A DNA stretch of 64,000 bases from Neobacillus notoginsengisoli (GCF_003515685.1 NZ_QWEG01000003.1:1-64000); one strand, 5' to 3'. Numbered from the stretch's first letter, positions 19,097-28,900 are shown. Notes: generated by a model from the sequence alone, not told the origin. Numbers and translations: made by a program.

Positions 19097-19822
19097 GTGT
19101 TAGATGAATTAACCTCCGTAGATCTTGAGCACTTTAAGAAAACTAGAAATGAGCTTAAAAGGTTCATGATGGTCTATAAATTTGCGATTGATGAAGTAAA
19201 TACCAAGTTGAATATTTTGCGAGAAGAATTTCAAGCCATTCACGACTATAATCCGATTGAACATATTAGCTCGCGAGTAAAGTCACCAGAGAGCATATTT
19301 AAAAAGGTGCAAAGGAAAAATTGTGAGCTGTCACTTGCATCTATTAAAGAAAACATTCATGATATCGCAGGGATCCGAATTACGTGTTCCTTCATTTCAG
19401 ATATCTATAAAGTAAGCGAAATGATTAAAAGTCAAATAGATATCAGCGTTATCGAGTGTAAGGATTATATTAAGAACCCAAAGCCTAATGGATATCAAAG
19501 TCTCCACCTTATTATCATGATTCCGGTTTTTATGTCGGACCGGGTTGAACATACGTATGTTGAAGTCCAAATCAGGACCATTGCCATGGACTTTTGGGCA
19601 AGTTTAGAACATAAAATCTATTATAAATACAATAAGGTCATACCTGAAAGACTAACGAGGGAACTTAAGGAAGCCGCACTCTCCGCGATGGAGTTAGATA
19701 GGAAGATGGAAAGGCTTCATGAAGAAGTGAATGTGATTAAAAGTACAGAAGAGAATCGTGAGCAACAAAGAAACCTTCAGATTCATGGGAAAATTGCCGA
19801 GATGGTTGGTTTGTTGAATTAG
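19097..19822 (+). CDS. relP: small alarmone synthetase, YwaC/RelP type
   Basis: Single-domain (p)ppGpp synthetase with no hydrolase or regulatory domains. Diagnostic stretches are SRVKSPESIFKKV, DIAGIRITCSF, PKPNGYQSLHLI and VEVQIRTIAMDFWASLEHKIYYK. This order and the EHISSRVKS word match B. subtilis YwaC (SasA/RelP) better than YjbM. It transfers pyrophosphate from ATP to GDP/GTP, typically under cell-wall stress. GTG start at 19097 behind GGAAGGTG. At 241 aa it is slightly longer than usual at both ends. Confidence 0.88.
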   Translation: MLDELTSVDLEHFKKTRNELKRFMMVYKFAIDEVNTKLNILREEFQAIHDYNPIEHISSRVKSPESIFKKVQRKNCELSLASIKENIHDIAGIRITCSFISDIYKVSEMIKSQIDISVIECKDYIKNPKPNGYQSLHLIIMIPVFMSDRVEHTYVEVQIRTIAMDFWASLEHKIYYKYNKVIPERLTRELKEAALSAMELDRKMERLHEEVNVIKSTEENREQQRNLQIHGKIAEMVGLLN

Positions 19823-19869
19823 TGAGCGATCCAGGGAATGGATTTGTTTTTGCCTAGTGAATAGAAAGG

Positions 19870-19909
19870 AGGATGCGGCAATGGTTTGCGTGCATCCTCT
19901 ATTTAATTC
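19870..19909. terminator. bidirectional terminator between relP and quinone reductase
   Basis: AGGATGC and GCATCCT pair around an inner stem, with T-rich sequence on the plus side. It separates the convergent genes ending at 19822 and 19915. Confidence 0.65.
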
Positions 19910-19914
19910 ACTAA

Positions 19915-20895
19915 TTAATCTACCTTTAATATAATTTTTCCGATGTTTTTGTTGTTCTCCATATGTTCATGTGCTTGTTGGATTTGATTAAAAGGAAAGA
20001 CTTGATCGACAATTGGACGAAGCTTGTGATTTGCAAAAAGGTCTAGGGTTTTGTTGGCAAATTCAGTTGTCAGGGCTGCCTTGTATGCATCGCTTCTTGG
20101 TGTGAGCAATGTGCCAGTCAGCTGAATGCGTTTTGACATTAAATCCATTAAATTTACGTTTTCTATATTTGCTCCTCCCAAAATACCAATTAACACCCAA
20201 CGTCCATCAACTTTGATGCTAGAAAGATTCTTACTCCAATACGATGCCCCGATGAAATCAAGAATCAAATCAACCCCTTGATTGTTGGTGATAGTCAATA
20301 TTTCCTCATCAAAGTTCTGTTCCTTATAGTTTATACACACATCCGCCCCTAATGACCGGCAAAAATCAAGCTTCTCTTCCGATCCGGCTGTCGTTATGAC
20401 ATTCGCTTGACCGATTTGCTTCGCAAGTTGAATTGCTGCAGTTCCGACCCCACTCCCGCCAGCGTGGATCAGCACGGTTTCATTTGCACGTAATTGGCCA
20501 ATCCAAAATAACGTTTGATAGGCGGTTAGAAACACTTCAGGAATAGCGGCAGCTTCTTCAAATGAAAGATGATGATTGGGAATCATCATCGCTCTGTCAG
20601 CCGGCATGACAACGTATTCGGCATAACCGCCGCCATTCACAAGCCCCATAACGCGCGTACCAACCTCGATTTCTGAACCTGGGCCTACTTTTTCAACTGT
20701 TCCAGCAACTTCTACACCTAAAATTGGATTGTCCAAATAGCCCAAACTCTTTTCTCGATTAATAATATCCGTTCGGTTAACGGCTGATGCTTTTACTTTG
20801 ATTAATATTTCCCCATCCTTTGGTTCTGGTTTAGCATGTTCTGTAATTTGTAATTGATCTGCACCGCCTGGTTGTTTTACAGTGATAGCTTTCAT
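19915..20895 (-). CDS. zinc-less NADPH:quinone oxidoreductase (MDR family), 326 aa
   Basis: Medium-chain reductase of the Qor/PIG3 group. It has an N-terminal GroES-like half with SAVNRTDI, and a Rossmann half with the nucleotide motif HAGGSGVGTAAIQLAKQIG and DLILDFIGASYW. Catalytic zinc ligands of alcohol dehydrogenases are absent. It likely reduces quinones or enals with NADPH in the cytoplasm. Length is standard. A GGAGG site precedes the start. Substrate cannot be predicted. Confidence 0.85.
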   Translation of the reverse strand: MKAITVKQPGGADQLQITEHAKPEPKDGEILIKVKASAVNRTDIINREKSLGYLDNPILGVEVAGTVEKVGPGSEIEVGTRVMGLVNGGGYAEYVVMPADRAMMIPNHHLSFEEAAAIPEVFLTAYQTLFWIGQLRANETVLIHAGGSGVGTAAIQLAKQIGQANVITTAGSEEKLDFCRSLGADVCINYKEQNFDEEILTITNNQGVDLILDFIGASYWSKNLSSIKVDGRWVLIGILGGANIENVNLMDLMSKRIQLTGTLLTPRSDAYKAALTTEFANKTLDLFANHKLRPIVDQVFPFNQIQQAHEHMENNKNIGKIILKVD

Positions 20896-21150
20896 GTTAA
20901 GCCTCCTGTGATAATAACTTTGATTCTATATTAAGTTTTAAAATGTATTAAATAAAGAAAGAAGCTTATCAGTGTTTAAAGCGTACCTTAATTAGTTCAT
21001 GAGTGGGGTAGACAGAGAAGCGATTATCCAAAGAAAATATATCCACCTTTTGATATTGGGGTATAGATCACCCGCTATAAATCAACTGTTGATTTGATTC
21101 TTAGAAACAGGGGAATAAATAAGATTAAAAGTGGAAAAGGAGATGAGCCT

Positions 21151-21537
21151 ATGTTTCATTACACTGTAGAAACGAATCAATCAATCGAAGAAGCGATGGT
21201 AACCTTAGAGGAAAAATTAAAAGAGGATAAGTTCGGTGTGCTTTGGCATTTTGATATCAAAGATACGTTACAAAAGAAAGGGTTTGAATTTGATCAATCT
21301 TATCATGTGATTGAAGTTTGTAACCCAAAAGAAGCGCAACGGGTATTATCAGAAAATAAAATGGTAGGCTATTTCTTACCATGTAAAATGGTTGTTTATG
21401 AAGATAAAGGCAAGACGAAAATAGGTATGCCAAGACCTACGGCTTTAATTGAATTGATCAGCGAACCCTCTATTAAAGAATTTGCCCAGGATATTGAAGA
21501 CCGCTTAATTGCATGTATCGACCGGGTTGTGCAATAG
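21151..21537 (+). CDS. DUF302 family protein, 128 aa
   Basis: Matches the DUF302 fold: an N-terminal strand-helix (YTVETNQSIEEAMVTLEEKLKEDKFGVLW), then VIEVCNPKEAQRVL and a C-terminal IDRVV. AAAGGAGATG before ATG 21151 supports this start over the upstream in-frame frame beginning at 21094. DUF302 proteins are small, cytoplasmic and of unknown biochemical role. A terminator follows. Confidence 0.82.
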   Translation: MFHYTVETNQSIEEAMVTLEEKLKEDKFGVLWHFDIKDTLQKKGFEFDQSYHVIEVCNPKEAQRVLSENKMVGYFLPCKMVVYEDKGKTKIGMPRPTALIELISEPSIKEFAQDIEDRLIACIDRVVQ

Positions 21538-21557
21538 CATAGTGTGACGCAAGAGCT

Positions 21558-21604
21558 AGACCCTTGGACGAGGATGAGTTTCTCTGTCTAAAGGGTCCTT
21601 TTTC
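21558..21604 (+). terminator. terminator after DUF302 gene
   Basis: AGACCCTT and AAGGGTC form the outer stem of a long hairpin, followed by CTTTTTC. Confidence 0.65.
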
Positions 21605-21690
21605 ATAGATGGAATTTTTTCATAAATAAAATAGGGTTTTTTACTTATTGATTCTCTATTATTCAATACAATCCACTGAGCCAGTTCGTC

Positions 21691-23124
21691 TTATACACTA
21701 ATAATCCGGTTTTTCCAGTCAGCTTGGTATGGACCGTTATCTTTAAGGAAAGAATGGATGAGCTCAATCGCCTGATGTTCATGATACGTTTTCTTTTCTT
21801 CCATTCCTTTAAACAGTTGCTGTCCTCCGCCTGCAATTTTATAGGTTTTACTCAGGTTGATATCCTTACCGCCCACTTGAAGGGTTTGGATACGATGTCC
21901 TTTTGGGTTATATGGTTTGTAGGTCATGAACAAGCCCGAAGAGCGCAAAATATAACCGCCTTTTTGCTGAAAAGGATCTGAAGAAAAAACTTGTTCCAAA
22001 TTTTTTTCTAGTATATTCAGAAGTTCTTTCCCTTCGACTTCCAGCGTAAAAAGTTTCGGGTTGGTGGGAATGATGCTGTGCAAATCATACATCGAGAGAG
22101 AGCCAGGTGCTTGAGGAGGCCCGTATCGCCATCCGTGGGAAAAAGCGGCGTCACATGACAGGGAGTGCATATAAGCATCCGTGATCAGCTGGTCCATTGG
22201 GGCCTCGTTTAATGTCATCCGGTGTAACATCGAATTCGTTTGGCCTGCGATTTCTTTCTTTTCGTTCTCATAACGGCCGACAGCGGTCTGAACAAGTTCT
22301 TCCACTACCGAATCTTCAGCCAGTTGTTCGTCAATATCGATCAACTGGTAATTAACGCCCGTAATTCTTCCGTTATCAATAGCAATATCCAGCCGCCCTA
22401 AAAATGAAGAATTGGAGCCGGCCTGAACAACGATTGTATCGTTCACCATGATTGGCTTGGAAACACGGTCGTGACTGTGACCAGAAAGAAGGATATCTAT
22501 CCCATCAACAATGGAAGCCAGTTTCACATCAAGGGGAAGCCCCATATGGCTAAGCAACACAATAAGATCTGTCGCCGGTTTTAAAATTTGAACAATGTCG
22601 CGGACTTCATCCAAACCTTTGGAGAAGACCAGTCCCTTAGAAAAACTACGCGCCATTGTTTGATCTACATAAGGGTATGTAAGCCCGATCACACCAACCT
22701 TAACCCCTTGCATTTCTTTAATGAAATAAGGCTCAAATAAGGTTTTGCCACTTTCTTCATCCTTTACATTACAGGCGATTGCAGGAAACGGAAGGCTTTC
22801 AGCCAGTTGTTTCAGCTGTTCGCGGCCATAGGCAAAATCCCAATTACCCGGAACAAACCCGTCAAGTTCCATTTCTTTTAATATTGGAAGGATCGCGCTG
22901 CCTTTGCTGCTTACAAGAGGAAGAGTCCCATGAAACAAGTCACCACCATCCAGGAATAGCACTTTGGGGTTTTTGTTTTTAGCGTCTTTTACATATTGAT
23001 TGATCCGTGAAAAGCCACCCGCCTTTTTTAAATACGGGCCTTTTGCGCCCCAGAAAAGCTCCTCGTGCATTTCCAGGCAGCCATGTGTATCATTTTGTTG
23101 GATAATTGTAATTTCCTGGACCAT
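21691..23124 (-). CDS. 5'-nucleotidase/metallophosphatase family protein, 477 aa
   Basis: Calcineurin-like metallophosphatase with the metal-binding motifs QNDTHG, DGGDLFHG, PGNWDFAYG and LSGHSHD in the right order, plus a C-terminal 5'-nucleotidase domain with GGYILRSSG. There is no signal peptide from the chosen start at 23124, where AGGAGGGAT precedes ATG; this start trims a 35-residue frame upstream without such a site. It probably hydrolyses nucleotides or related phosphoesters. Bacillus relatives are annotated as bifunctional UDP-sugar hydrolase/5'-nucleotidase; substrate unproven. Confidence 0.85.
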   Translation of the reverse strand: MVQEITIIQQNDTHGCLEMHEELFWGAKGPYLKKAGGFSRINQYVKDAKNKNPKVLFLDGGDLFHGTLPLVSSKGSAILPILKEMELDGFVPGNWDFAYGREQLKQLAESLPFPAIACNVKDEESGKTLFEPYFIKEMQGVKVGVIGLTYPYVDQTMARSFSKGLVFSKGLDEVRDIVQILKPATDLIVLLSHMGLPLDVKLASIVDGIDILLSGHSHDRVSKPIMVNDTIVVQAGSNSSFLGRLDIAIDNGRITGVNYQLIDIDEQLAEDSVVEELVQTAVGRYENEKKEIAGQTNSMLHRMTLNEAPMDQLITDAYMHSLSCDAAFSHGWRYGPPQAPGSLSMYDLHSIIPTNPKLFTLEVEGKELLNILEKNLEQVFSSDPFQQKGGYILRSSGLFMTYKPYNPKGHRIQTLQVGGKDINLSKTYKIAGGGQQLFKGMEEKKTYHEHQAIELIHSFLKDNGPYQADWKNRIISV

Positions 23125-23283
23125 TTTATCCCTCCTGGTTTTTTCCCACCTCAAAAACTTTAGTCTATATATATCTGCCCAGATAAATGTTTTGGAAACC
23201 TGATTATTCATCGAAAAATGAAAGTCCAATCTTAATCAAACTTTAACAATTCAAACCCATAATGAAACAGAAAAGGAGTGAGT

Positions 23284-23997
23284 ATGATGAATGATGTAGG
23301 AATATTTTTTGCACTAGCGGGTGGCGTATTATCTTTCTTCTCCCCATGCGTATTTCCTCTTTTGCCAGCCTATATCACCCATTTAACAGGTGGAAAGATT
23401 GAAGATGCAAAAATGCAAGTTAATCGAGCAAAGCTTTATTCAAGGTCAATAGGTTTTATTATTGGTTTCAGTCTGATCTTTATCGCACTTGGAGCCTCAG
23501 CGAGCTTTATCGGTAAGGCTCTGGCGGATTACCGAATGATTATTATGCAAATTGCTGGTTTGTTGATTATTGTTTTCGGGTTGCAGATGGCAGGCTTATT
23601 AAAATTTAAATTCTTAATGAAGGAAAAAAGGTTTGAAACTGAACAAGGAACAAAAAATATTTTTAGTTCCATTTTATTAGGAATGGCATTTGCAGCAGGC
23701 TGGTCACCTTGTGTCGGACTTGCCCTGTCTTCCATACTATTATTGGCGGGGTCATCAGAAACTCTCAGCCAGGGTGTTTTTTTGTTAGGCGCCTATTCAC
23801 TCGGAATGGCCATTCCGTTTTTTATCATTTCCATTGTTCTTTCCTATTCTCTGAGTACAATAAGAAAAATCAACAAATATTTGCCAAGGCTTGCATTTGT
23901 TAATGGCATGATCATGGTATTCCTGGGGTTCCTGGTCTTAAGCGGACAAATGCAGAAAATCAGCGCCTGGCTTGCATCATTTAGCTTATTCTTTTGA
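23284..23997 (+). CDS. ccdA: CcdA-type thiol-disulfide interchange membrane protein
   Basis: Six-helix membrane protein of the CcdA/DsbD transmembrane family. The two redox cysteine motifs are SFFSPCVFPLLPAY (near residue 22) and GWSPCVGLALSS (near residue 143). It carries electrons from cytoplasmic thioredoxin to extracytoplasmic thiol proteins such as ResA. AAAGGAGTG precedes the ATG at 23284. It is first in a four-gene same-strand set with a response regulator, a kinase and a ResA-like thioredoxin, so redox maturation and its sensor are linked. Confidence 0.87.
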   Translation: MMNDVGIFFALAGGVLSFFSPCVFPLLPAYITHLTGGKIEDAKMQVNRAKLYSRSIGFIIGFSLIFIALGASASFIGKALADYRMIIMQIAGLLIIVFGLQMAGLLKFKFLMKEKRFETEQGTKNIFSSILLGMAFAAGWSPCVGLALSSILLLAGSSETLSQGVFLLGAYSLGMAIPFFIISIVLSYSLSTIRKINKYLPRLAFVNGMIMVFLGFLVLSGQMQKISAWLASFSLFF

Positions 23998-24016
23998 TTA
24001 GAAGGAGGAAGCGCGC

Positions 24017-24715
24017 TTGCGTCAAGAAAACTTAATTGGAAAATCGGTCTTGGTTGTAGAAGATGATTCAAAGATACGAAACCTTGTGAAAATTTATTTG
24101 ACCCGAGAGGGGTATGAAGTGATTGAAGCGGTTAACGGACTGGAGGCAAAGAAAAAAATAGAAGAGATGGATCCATGTATTTTAATTCTTGATCTGATGC
24201 TTCCTAAGATCAGTGGAGAAGAGATATGCAGATGGGTTCGGGAGGATTATAAGAGTAGGATGCCGATCATCATGCTGACGGCAAAAGCATCTGAAAAAGA
24301 ACGGATTAAAGGTTTTAAATTGGGCGCAGATGATTATGTGGTCAAGCCTTTCAGCCCTGGAGAATTAATGGTCCGTATTGAAGCAGTGCTTAGAAGGACG
24401 GCAAGTCGCTGTGGAAAGTTGAGTTTTACTGGGTTTACAATTAAGCCCTCAAAAGGAGAGGCATCGATCAATGGTGAGCAGCTTGAATTAACCCATTTTG
24501 AATTTAAACTTCTTCATATATTCATGCAGCATCCTGATCAGATTTTATCTAGGGATCAGATCCTTTCCTTTATCTATGAGAAGAATGAAAAAGCTGTATC
24601 AGACAGAACAATCGATGTCCATATTAAGAATTTACGTGAAAAAATAAAAGACAAAACACCTAAAGATTATATTCAAACCGTACGGGGAATGGGGTATAAA
24701 TTTGTGGCTTTATAA
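24017..24715 (+). CDS. OmpR/PhoB-family response regulator, 232 aa
   Basis: Receiver domain with acidic pocket VVEDD (15-17) and phospho-acceptor Asp59 in ILDLMLP, Lys near 109 in VVKPFSPGE, and a winged-helix DNA-binding domain ending in QTVRGMGYKFV. TTG start at 24017 behind GAAGGAGGAAG. Its 3' end overlaps the histidine kinase by 14 nt, so the pair is co-translated. Context suggests control of this thiol-redox operon; targets unproven. Confidence 0.9.
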   Translation: MRQENLIGKSVLVVEDDSKIRNLVKIYLTREGYEVIEAVNGLEAKKKIEEMDPCILILDLMLPKISGEEICRWVREDYKSRMPIIMLTAKASEKERIKGFKLGADDYVVKPFSPGELMVRIEAVLRRTASRCGKLSFTGFTIKPSKGEASINGEQLELTHFEFKLLHIFMQHPDQILSRDQILSFIYEKNEKAVSDRTIDVHIKNLREKIKDKTPKDYIQTVRGMGYKFVAL

Positions 24716-25766
24716 AAAATTTTTCAACCTTTTATCACGGCTTATCGCTTTGAATAGTATTGTCATTTTGCTCGTCATTCTTATCGCAGGCATATCCGTC
24801 AAGGATTATGCTTGTTTTTTGGTTAATTCGGAACAAGTTACAGGCCAAGCTCTTGTTGATACGTTGAATGAATTTCTTTTGAAAGCGGGCATCATAGCCT
24901 TCATTATGGTTGGGCTATTTCATTATTTTACAGTCAGAAAAATAATGAGTCCCATCAAGTCCTTATCATCGGCGGCAAAAGCGGTAAAGGAGGGCAGTAT
25001 CCCAAATAAAATTAAGGTAAGTACATCAGGCGAGATGAAGGAATTGATTGAGAATTTCAATTCAATGACTGAGACACTTTATTTGGTCCAAGAGCAACGG
25101 GAAGAAATGCTTCGTGATATTGCGCACGAACTTAGAACTCCATTAACAAACATAAACGGATATCTTGAGGCCCTGCAAAACAAAGTGATTGAGGGAGATT
25201 CCGAATTATTCGGCTCGCTGCTTGAAGAATCTAAACGCATTACAAGGATTGTCGAACTGATAACAGAATTGAATTCCTGGAATAAAGGAAATTACTTTTT
25301 TGAGAAACAGTTTCATCCTTTAAAGATCAATGAAGTGTTGTCAAAGGTGATCACGACCTTCCAATTAAAACTGGAAAACAAATTTAAAGTCTATCACATT
25401 CATTTTGACCAAGCAGAAATACTCGGGAATCAAGATGGTCTCAAGCAGGCCTTTACAAATATCCTTCAAAATATTATTGATTACAATACCGGAGAGGTAC
25501 TAACCGTCAACGGATCGATAGGAAATGAAACATACACCATTGTTTTTACACATACCGGTCAATATATTGATCCTGAAAAAAAAGATCTTATCTTCGAACG
25601 CTTTTATCGAATGGAACAATCACGAAGCACAGATACGGGAGATGCAGGGCTTGGGCTTGCCATCACCAAAAGTATTATTGCTTCCCATGGCGGGAAGGTC
25701 GGAATCAGTACAAATGGCAATAATCATACATTTCGGATACAGCTTCCTTTGAATTCAAAAGCTTAA
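24702..25766 (+). CDS. sensor histidine kinase, 354 aa
   Basis: Two transmembrane helices (about 10-30 and 60-82) with a very short extracytoplasmic loop, HAMP domain, HisKA with phospho-acceptor His142 in IAHELRTPLTNINGY, and HATPase_c with FERFYR and GLGLAITKSI. The TTG start lies inside the response regulator gene. The loop of about 30 residues contains a cysteine (KDYACFLVN), so sensing within the membrane or by thiol state is possible. That is inference. Confidence 0.87.
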   Translation: MWLYKKFFNLLSRLIALNSIVILLVILIAGISVKDYACFLVNSEQVTGQALVDTLNEFLLKAGIIAFIMVGLFHYFTVRKIMSPIKSLSSAAKAVKEGSIPNKIKVSTSGEMKELIENFNSMTETLYLVQEQREEMLRDIAHELRTPLTNINGYLEALQNKVIEGDSELFGSLLEESKRITRIVELITELNSWNKGNYFFEKQFHPLKINEVLSKVITTFQLKLENKFKVYHIHFDQAEILGNQDGLKQAFTNILQNIIDYNTGEVLTVNGSIGNETYTIVFTHTGQYIDPEKKDLIFERFYRMEQSRSTDTGDAGLGLAITKSIIASHGGKVGISTNGNNHTFRIQLPLNSKA

Positions 25767-25895
25767 TCATTCCTTAACAATTAGAAACTACCATTAGGTT
25801 GAGAGTAGTTTTTTCGCTGGAATCATTGACCGATACCTGCATGGGCTCAATTGTATTTATCCGTGGAATGAAAGCTGATAAGGAGGCAAGATGAT

Positions 25896-26477
25896 TTGAA
25901 TAAAAATTTATTGTCAATTGCAATTATCATACTGGCAATTGCAATTGTATTCGTCAACGTGTGGAAGCCATTTGAAAAGGAAGCAGCAAATTCTATAACT
26001 GAAGAGGAGATATCGACGGATGCAGATATTCCGGGTGTGGACCTCTCTGAAGTAGAAGAAGGAAAGTTGGCACCTGATTTTGAATTAACCACATTAAACG
26101 GAGAAACAGTCAAACTATCCGATTATAAAGGAAAAAAAGTAATTTTAAATTTTTGGGCGACATGGTGCCCGCCTTGTAAGGCTGAAATGCCTCATATGCA
26201 AAACTTTTATGAAAAAAACAAAGATAAAGGCATTGAAATAGTGGCCGTGAACCTGACAAAGATGGATAAAGGGAAAAAGGAAATAGATAAATTTGTTAAA
26301 GATTTCGGTCTAACCTTTGATATCCCCTTAGACAGAGGTGGGGATATTGGTATGCAGTATCAAGCCTTTATCATTCCCACGAGCTATATTATTGATACAA
26401 AGGGGAGAATAGTAACAAAATTTATCGGTCCAATGGATGAGCCGACAATGGAAAGCTTAACGAAGGATATCAAATAA
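25896..26477 (+). CDS. ResA/TlpA-like membrane-anchored thioredoxin, 193 aa
   Basis: N-terminal uncleaved membrane anchor (residues 5-24) then a TlpA-type thioredoxin domain with active site WCPPC (Cys91, Cys94), preceded by the LAPDFELTTLNGE strand typical of ResA, and cis-Pro near IPTSY. It reduces disulfides outside the membrane, classically apocytochrome c. TTG start at 25896 behind AAGGAGGC. The partner CcdA is three genes upstream. A strong terminator follows. Confidence 0.87.
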   Translation: MNKNLLSIAIIILAIAIVFVNVWKPFEKEAANSITEEEISTDADIPGVDLSEVEEGKLAPDFELTTLNGETVKLSDYKGKKVILNFWATWCPPCKAEMPHMQNFYEKNKDKGIEIVAVNLTKMDKGKKEIDKFVKDFGLTFDIPLDRGGDIGMQYQAFIIPTSYIIDTKGRIVTKFIGPMDEPTMESLTKDIK

Positions 26478-26489
26478 AGACCTCAATTG

Positions 26490-26530
26490 CTTGTAGAGAA
26501 AGCAGATATTTTCTCTACAAGTTTTTTTAT
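26490..26530 (+). terminator. terminator of the ccdA-resA operon
   Basis: CTTGTAGAGAAA pairs perfectly with TTTCTCTACAAG around 8 nt and is followed by a T7 run. Confidence 0.9.
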
Positions 26531-26603
26531 TAAATAAACGAATGCTGATAACAGACGGTCAAGGCTCACCCGCAGCTTTCAGAAACTTTATAGACTTTAA
26601 GGA

Positions 26604-27020
26604 TTAATCGTCTATTACAGCATTTCCTTGTTCGCGCAACTTTTTTAAAGATGTAATCATATGATTTATTTCCTCATCGGAATGTCTTTCCCATGAACCT
26701 AATTCAGCTATTATTTTCAAAGGAGACTTGGACCTATAGGAACGTGTGGGGTTTCCGGGAAATCTTTTGTCTGTTAAGTTCGGATCATTTTCAAAATCAC
26801 CTAATGGCTCGACAATATAAATTCTTTCTTTTGATTTAGAAGTTGCTAATTCAGCACCCCATTTAGCAGCATCTAATGAAGCGGTAAAGTAGATAAAGTT
26901 CGATTTTTTATCTTGGTAATTGGATAAGTGCTGTGGTTTTAATAAATCCCCAATTTTCAATTCTGCTTTCGTACCATGAAAAAAAGGACCAGGATCTAAG
27001 ACATCTTTTTTGTCATTCAT
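26604..27020 (-). CDS. arr: rifampin ADP-ribosyltransferase, 138 aa
   Basis: Clear Arr family member: PGPFFHGTKAELKIGDLL, then FIYFTASLDAAKWGAELA, RIYIVEPLGDFENDPNLTD, FPGNPTRSYRS and the closing GNAVIDD. It uses NAD+ to ADP-ribosylate rifamycins and inactivates them. Length is typical. ATG 27020 is chosen because AAGAGGTG precedes it; a frame extending to 27119 has no such site. It stands alone between convergent or unrelated genes. Chromosomal arr genes are common in environmental Bacillaceae. Confidence 0.93.
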   Translation of the reverse strand: MNDKKDVLDPGPFFHGTKAELKIGDLLKPQHLSNYQDKKSNFIYFTASLDAAKWGAELATSKSKERIYIVEPLGDFENDPNLTDKRFPGNPTRSYRSKSPLKIIAELGSWERHSDEEINHMITSLKKLREQGNAVIDD

Positions 27021-27289
27021 ACTGATACACCTCTTTTTTGATTTGTGTATAACATTGTAATATAAGAAATACATAAAGAGTACTCTGAAAATAATTTTAG
27101 CGTTTTTTAATACCCACATTTCTTTGCATCCCTTTTATGAGGGATTTTTTATATCAACAAAAATTTTGAAAGAGGAATTCTTCAGATTAACACGAATTCG
27201 TTTAAGAAGGCTGTTTTCGTATAGATTGTTGCTTTCTTTACTATACTGTAAAAGGCTTGAAATATTGGGGTTTAAGGAGGCGTTCAAGT

Positions 27290-27388
27290 ATGTGGGAAGA
27301 CGTTTATGAGGATGATTTCAGCGAATTTGTTTCGGCGTGTCAAAAATCCAATAATTTAACAGTCAATCGATTAAGAGATGTAGCATAA
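27290..27388 (+). CDS. small acidic ORF, 32 aa
   Basis: A 32-codon frame (MWEDVYEDDFSEFVSACQKS and onward) with a strong AAGGAGG site 9 nt before the ATG. It is either a real microprotein or the 5' stub of a deleted gene. No family recognised. Confidence 0.35.
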   Translation: MWEDVYEDDFSEFVSACQKSNNLTVNRLRDVA

Positions 27389-27754
27389 AAGTGAAATATG
27401 CAGTCAAATGACGACATATTTATGTAAATATCACATTATTTTTCTTTATACAAGATCAACACAGCAAAAAAGAATACAGGCGAAGAAAATTTCACATCTA
27501 TTATTTCTAATGAAGCGTCTGATAGAAAATCATTCACCTTTTTATCAAATCCTTTTTCAGTATAACCTATTATTGTTTTGGCTTTCAAAATAATACACTC
27601 CCCTTCTAATCTATAATACTTTATACGAATATTTAACCCTTTAGTTTCAAATAACTCACTTTGTTTAATAACTTCACATTTTTCTTAAAACAACAACAAT
27701 ATTTGGGAAAACAGCCTTTAAGAATATGCGCTGTAAAGAAAAGGGGGCAACCTT
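27389..27754. other. intergenic, nothing recognised
   Basis: About 365 AT-rich bases with no frame that has a plausible start and ribosome-binding site, and no strong hairpin except what may be the promoter region of the DUF3626 gene. Confidence 0.4.
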
Positions 27755-28864
27755 TTGAAATTAACAAGGCCGCAAAAATTGGCATTGGAGTATATTACTA
27801 GTTATGCGCGAAACCACAGGAATGAAGCGAAGGAAACGATTAATCATATCCTTCGAATGTCTAATATCGATGGTATAACCTATAGAGATGCCATCAAAAA
27901 ATTAAAGGCAAATGCACGGATCGCTTTACACTTTCATCCCGATCGACCTGATTCAATGCTGAAAAGTGTTGCGGAGGCGCTGCTTGAGCAAGGGACATAT
28001 AAGAGCCAATTTGAAACACAACTATCTAATGGACTGGTATCTGCTCTTCCCGGGGGTGCGCGTGATAGATGGGAAGAGAGAATTTTTGGAGGAGCTTATC
28101 AACAGGAAGGTACAAGGAATAACGAACGGCCCAAATATGGCGCTCTCAATTTGATGCTGCACCCGGATGGACCTTCTCCAAGATTTGGATCATGCTATTT
28201 TCTTCTAAAACCGGAAGTCTCCCATCGCTGTACATATACGTATATGGATTCTCACCAGGACCCTAGGGAAAAAGGGACGTATGAAGAGTTTGATATGATC
28301 GTCGCTGCACTATTGGAGGAGACGTTTACAAGGGAGTATGCCATTGGTGAAAGAAACTTGACTCCGGCAAAATTAATAAATCATTTGCTCGTTATTCTAG
28401 AGAAACCTTTCCAAGATCCGGCTAACAAAGAGCCACACCGAAATCTAAATCACTATATTGAAGCCCAGGTGCATGGTGACATATCCCTGAAGGATGACGT
28501 GGATATCCTTGTTGCAGATCCTTCTTTCAAAAATACAAATACAGGAAGGGTTCTTGAGGAACTATGCCTTCGGTATGCCATAAGTCTATACTGGCACGCG
28601 GGGTTCGCGCTTTCAGTGGACGAGGTTCCAAAAGATTATAGAGGACCAACCATGCCTTCTCTGGCTAAACGGATTGCTCACAAACATATCATATCGGCGA
28701 ACTTGATTGGAGATGCCGCGATGGGGTTGAAACGTAATGCGGTTTCTTGGAGTGATAGAGGGAGCTATAATGAAGTACTCCAGGAATTAAAACTTTTGTG
28801 GCATGTCCTTGTTAAGTTTGGAAAGCCGTTTCGAAATTATCATATTAACGGTGAAAAAAATTGA
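27755..28864 (+). CDS. DUF3626 family protein, 369 aa
   Basis: Contains the DUF3626 hallmarks: ARIALHFHPDRP, FGGAYQ, RPKYGALNL, GSCYFLLKPEVSHRCTYTY and EAQVHGDISL. The conserved His and Arg residues and the layout suggest an enzyme, possibly with an ADP-ribosyltransferase-like fold, but activity is not established. TTG start at 27755 behind AAAGGGGGC. It is the last ordinary gene before the repeat-rich region. Confidence 0.8.
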   Translation: MKLTRPQKLALEYITSYARNHRNEAKETINHILRMSNIDGITYRDAIKKLKANARIALHFHPDRPDSMLKSVAEALLEQGTYKSQFETQLSNGLVSALPGGARDRWEERIFGGAYQQEGTRNNERPKYGALNLMLHPDGPSPRFGSCYFLLKPEVSHRCTYTYMDSHQDPREKGTYEEFDMIVAALLEETFTREYAIGERNLTPAKLINHLLVILEKPFQDPANKEPHRNLNHYIEAQVHGDISLKDDVDILVADPSFKNTNTGRVLEELCLRYAISLYWHAGFALSVDEVPKDYRGPTMPSLAKRIAHKHIISANLIGDAAMGLKRNAVSWSDRGSYNEVLQELKLLWHVLVKFGKPFRNYHINGEKN

Positions 28865-28900
28865 CTTACTCTATTCTTTACATGTTTTGAACGAAAAAGT

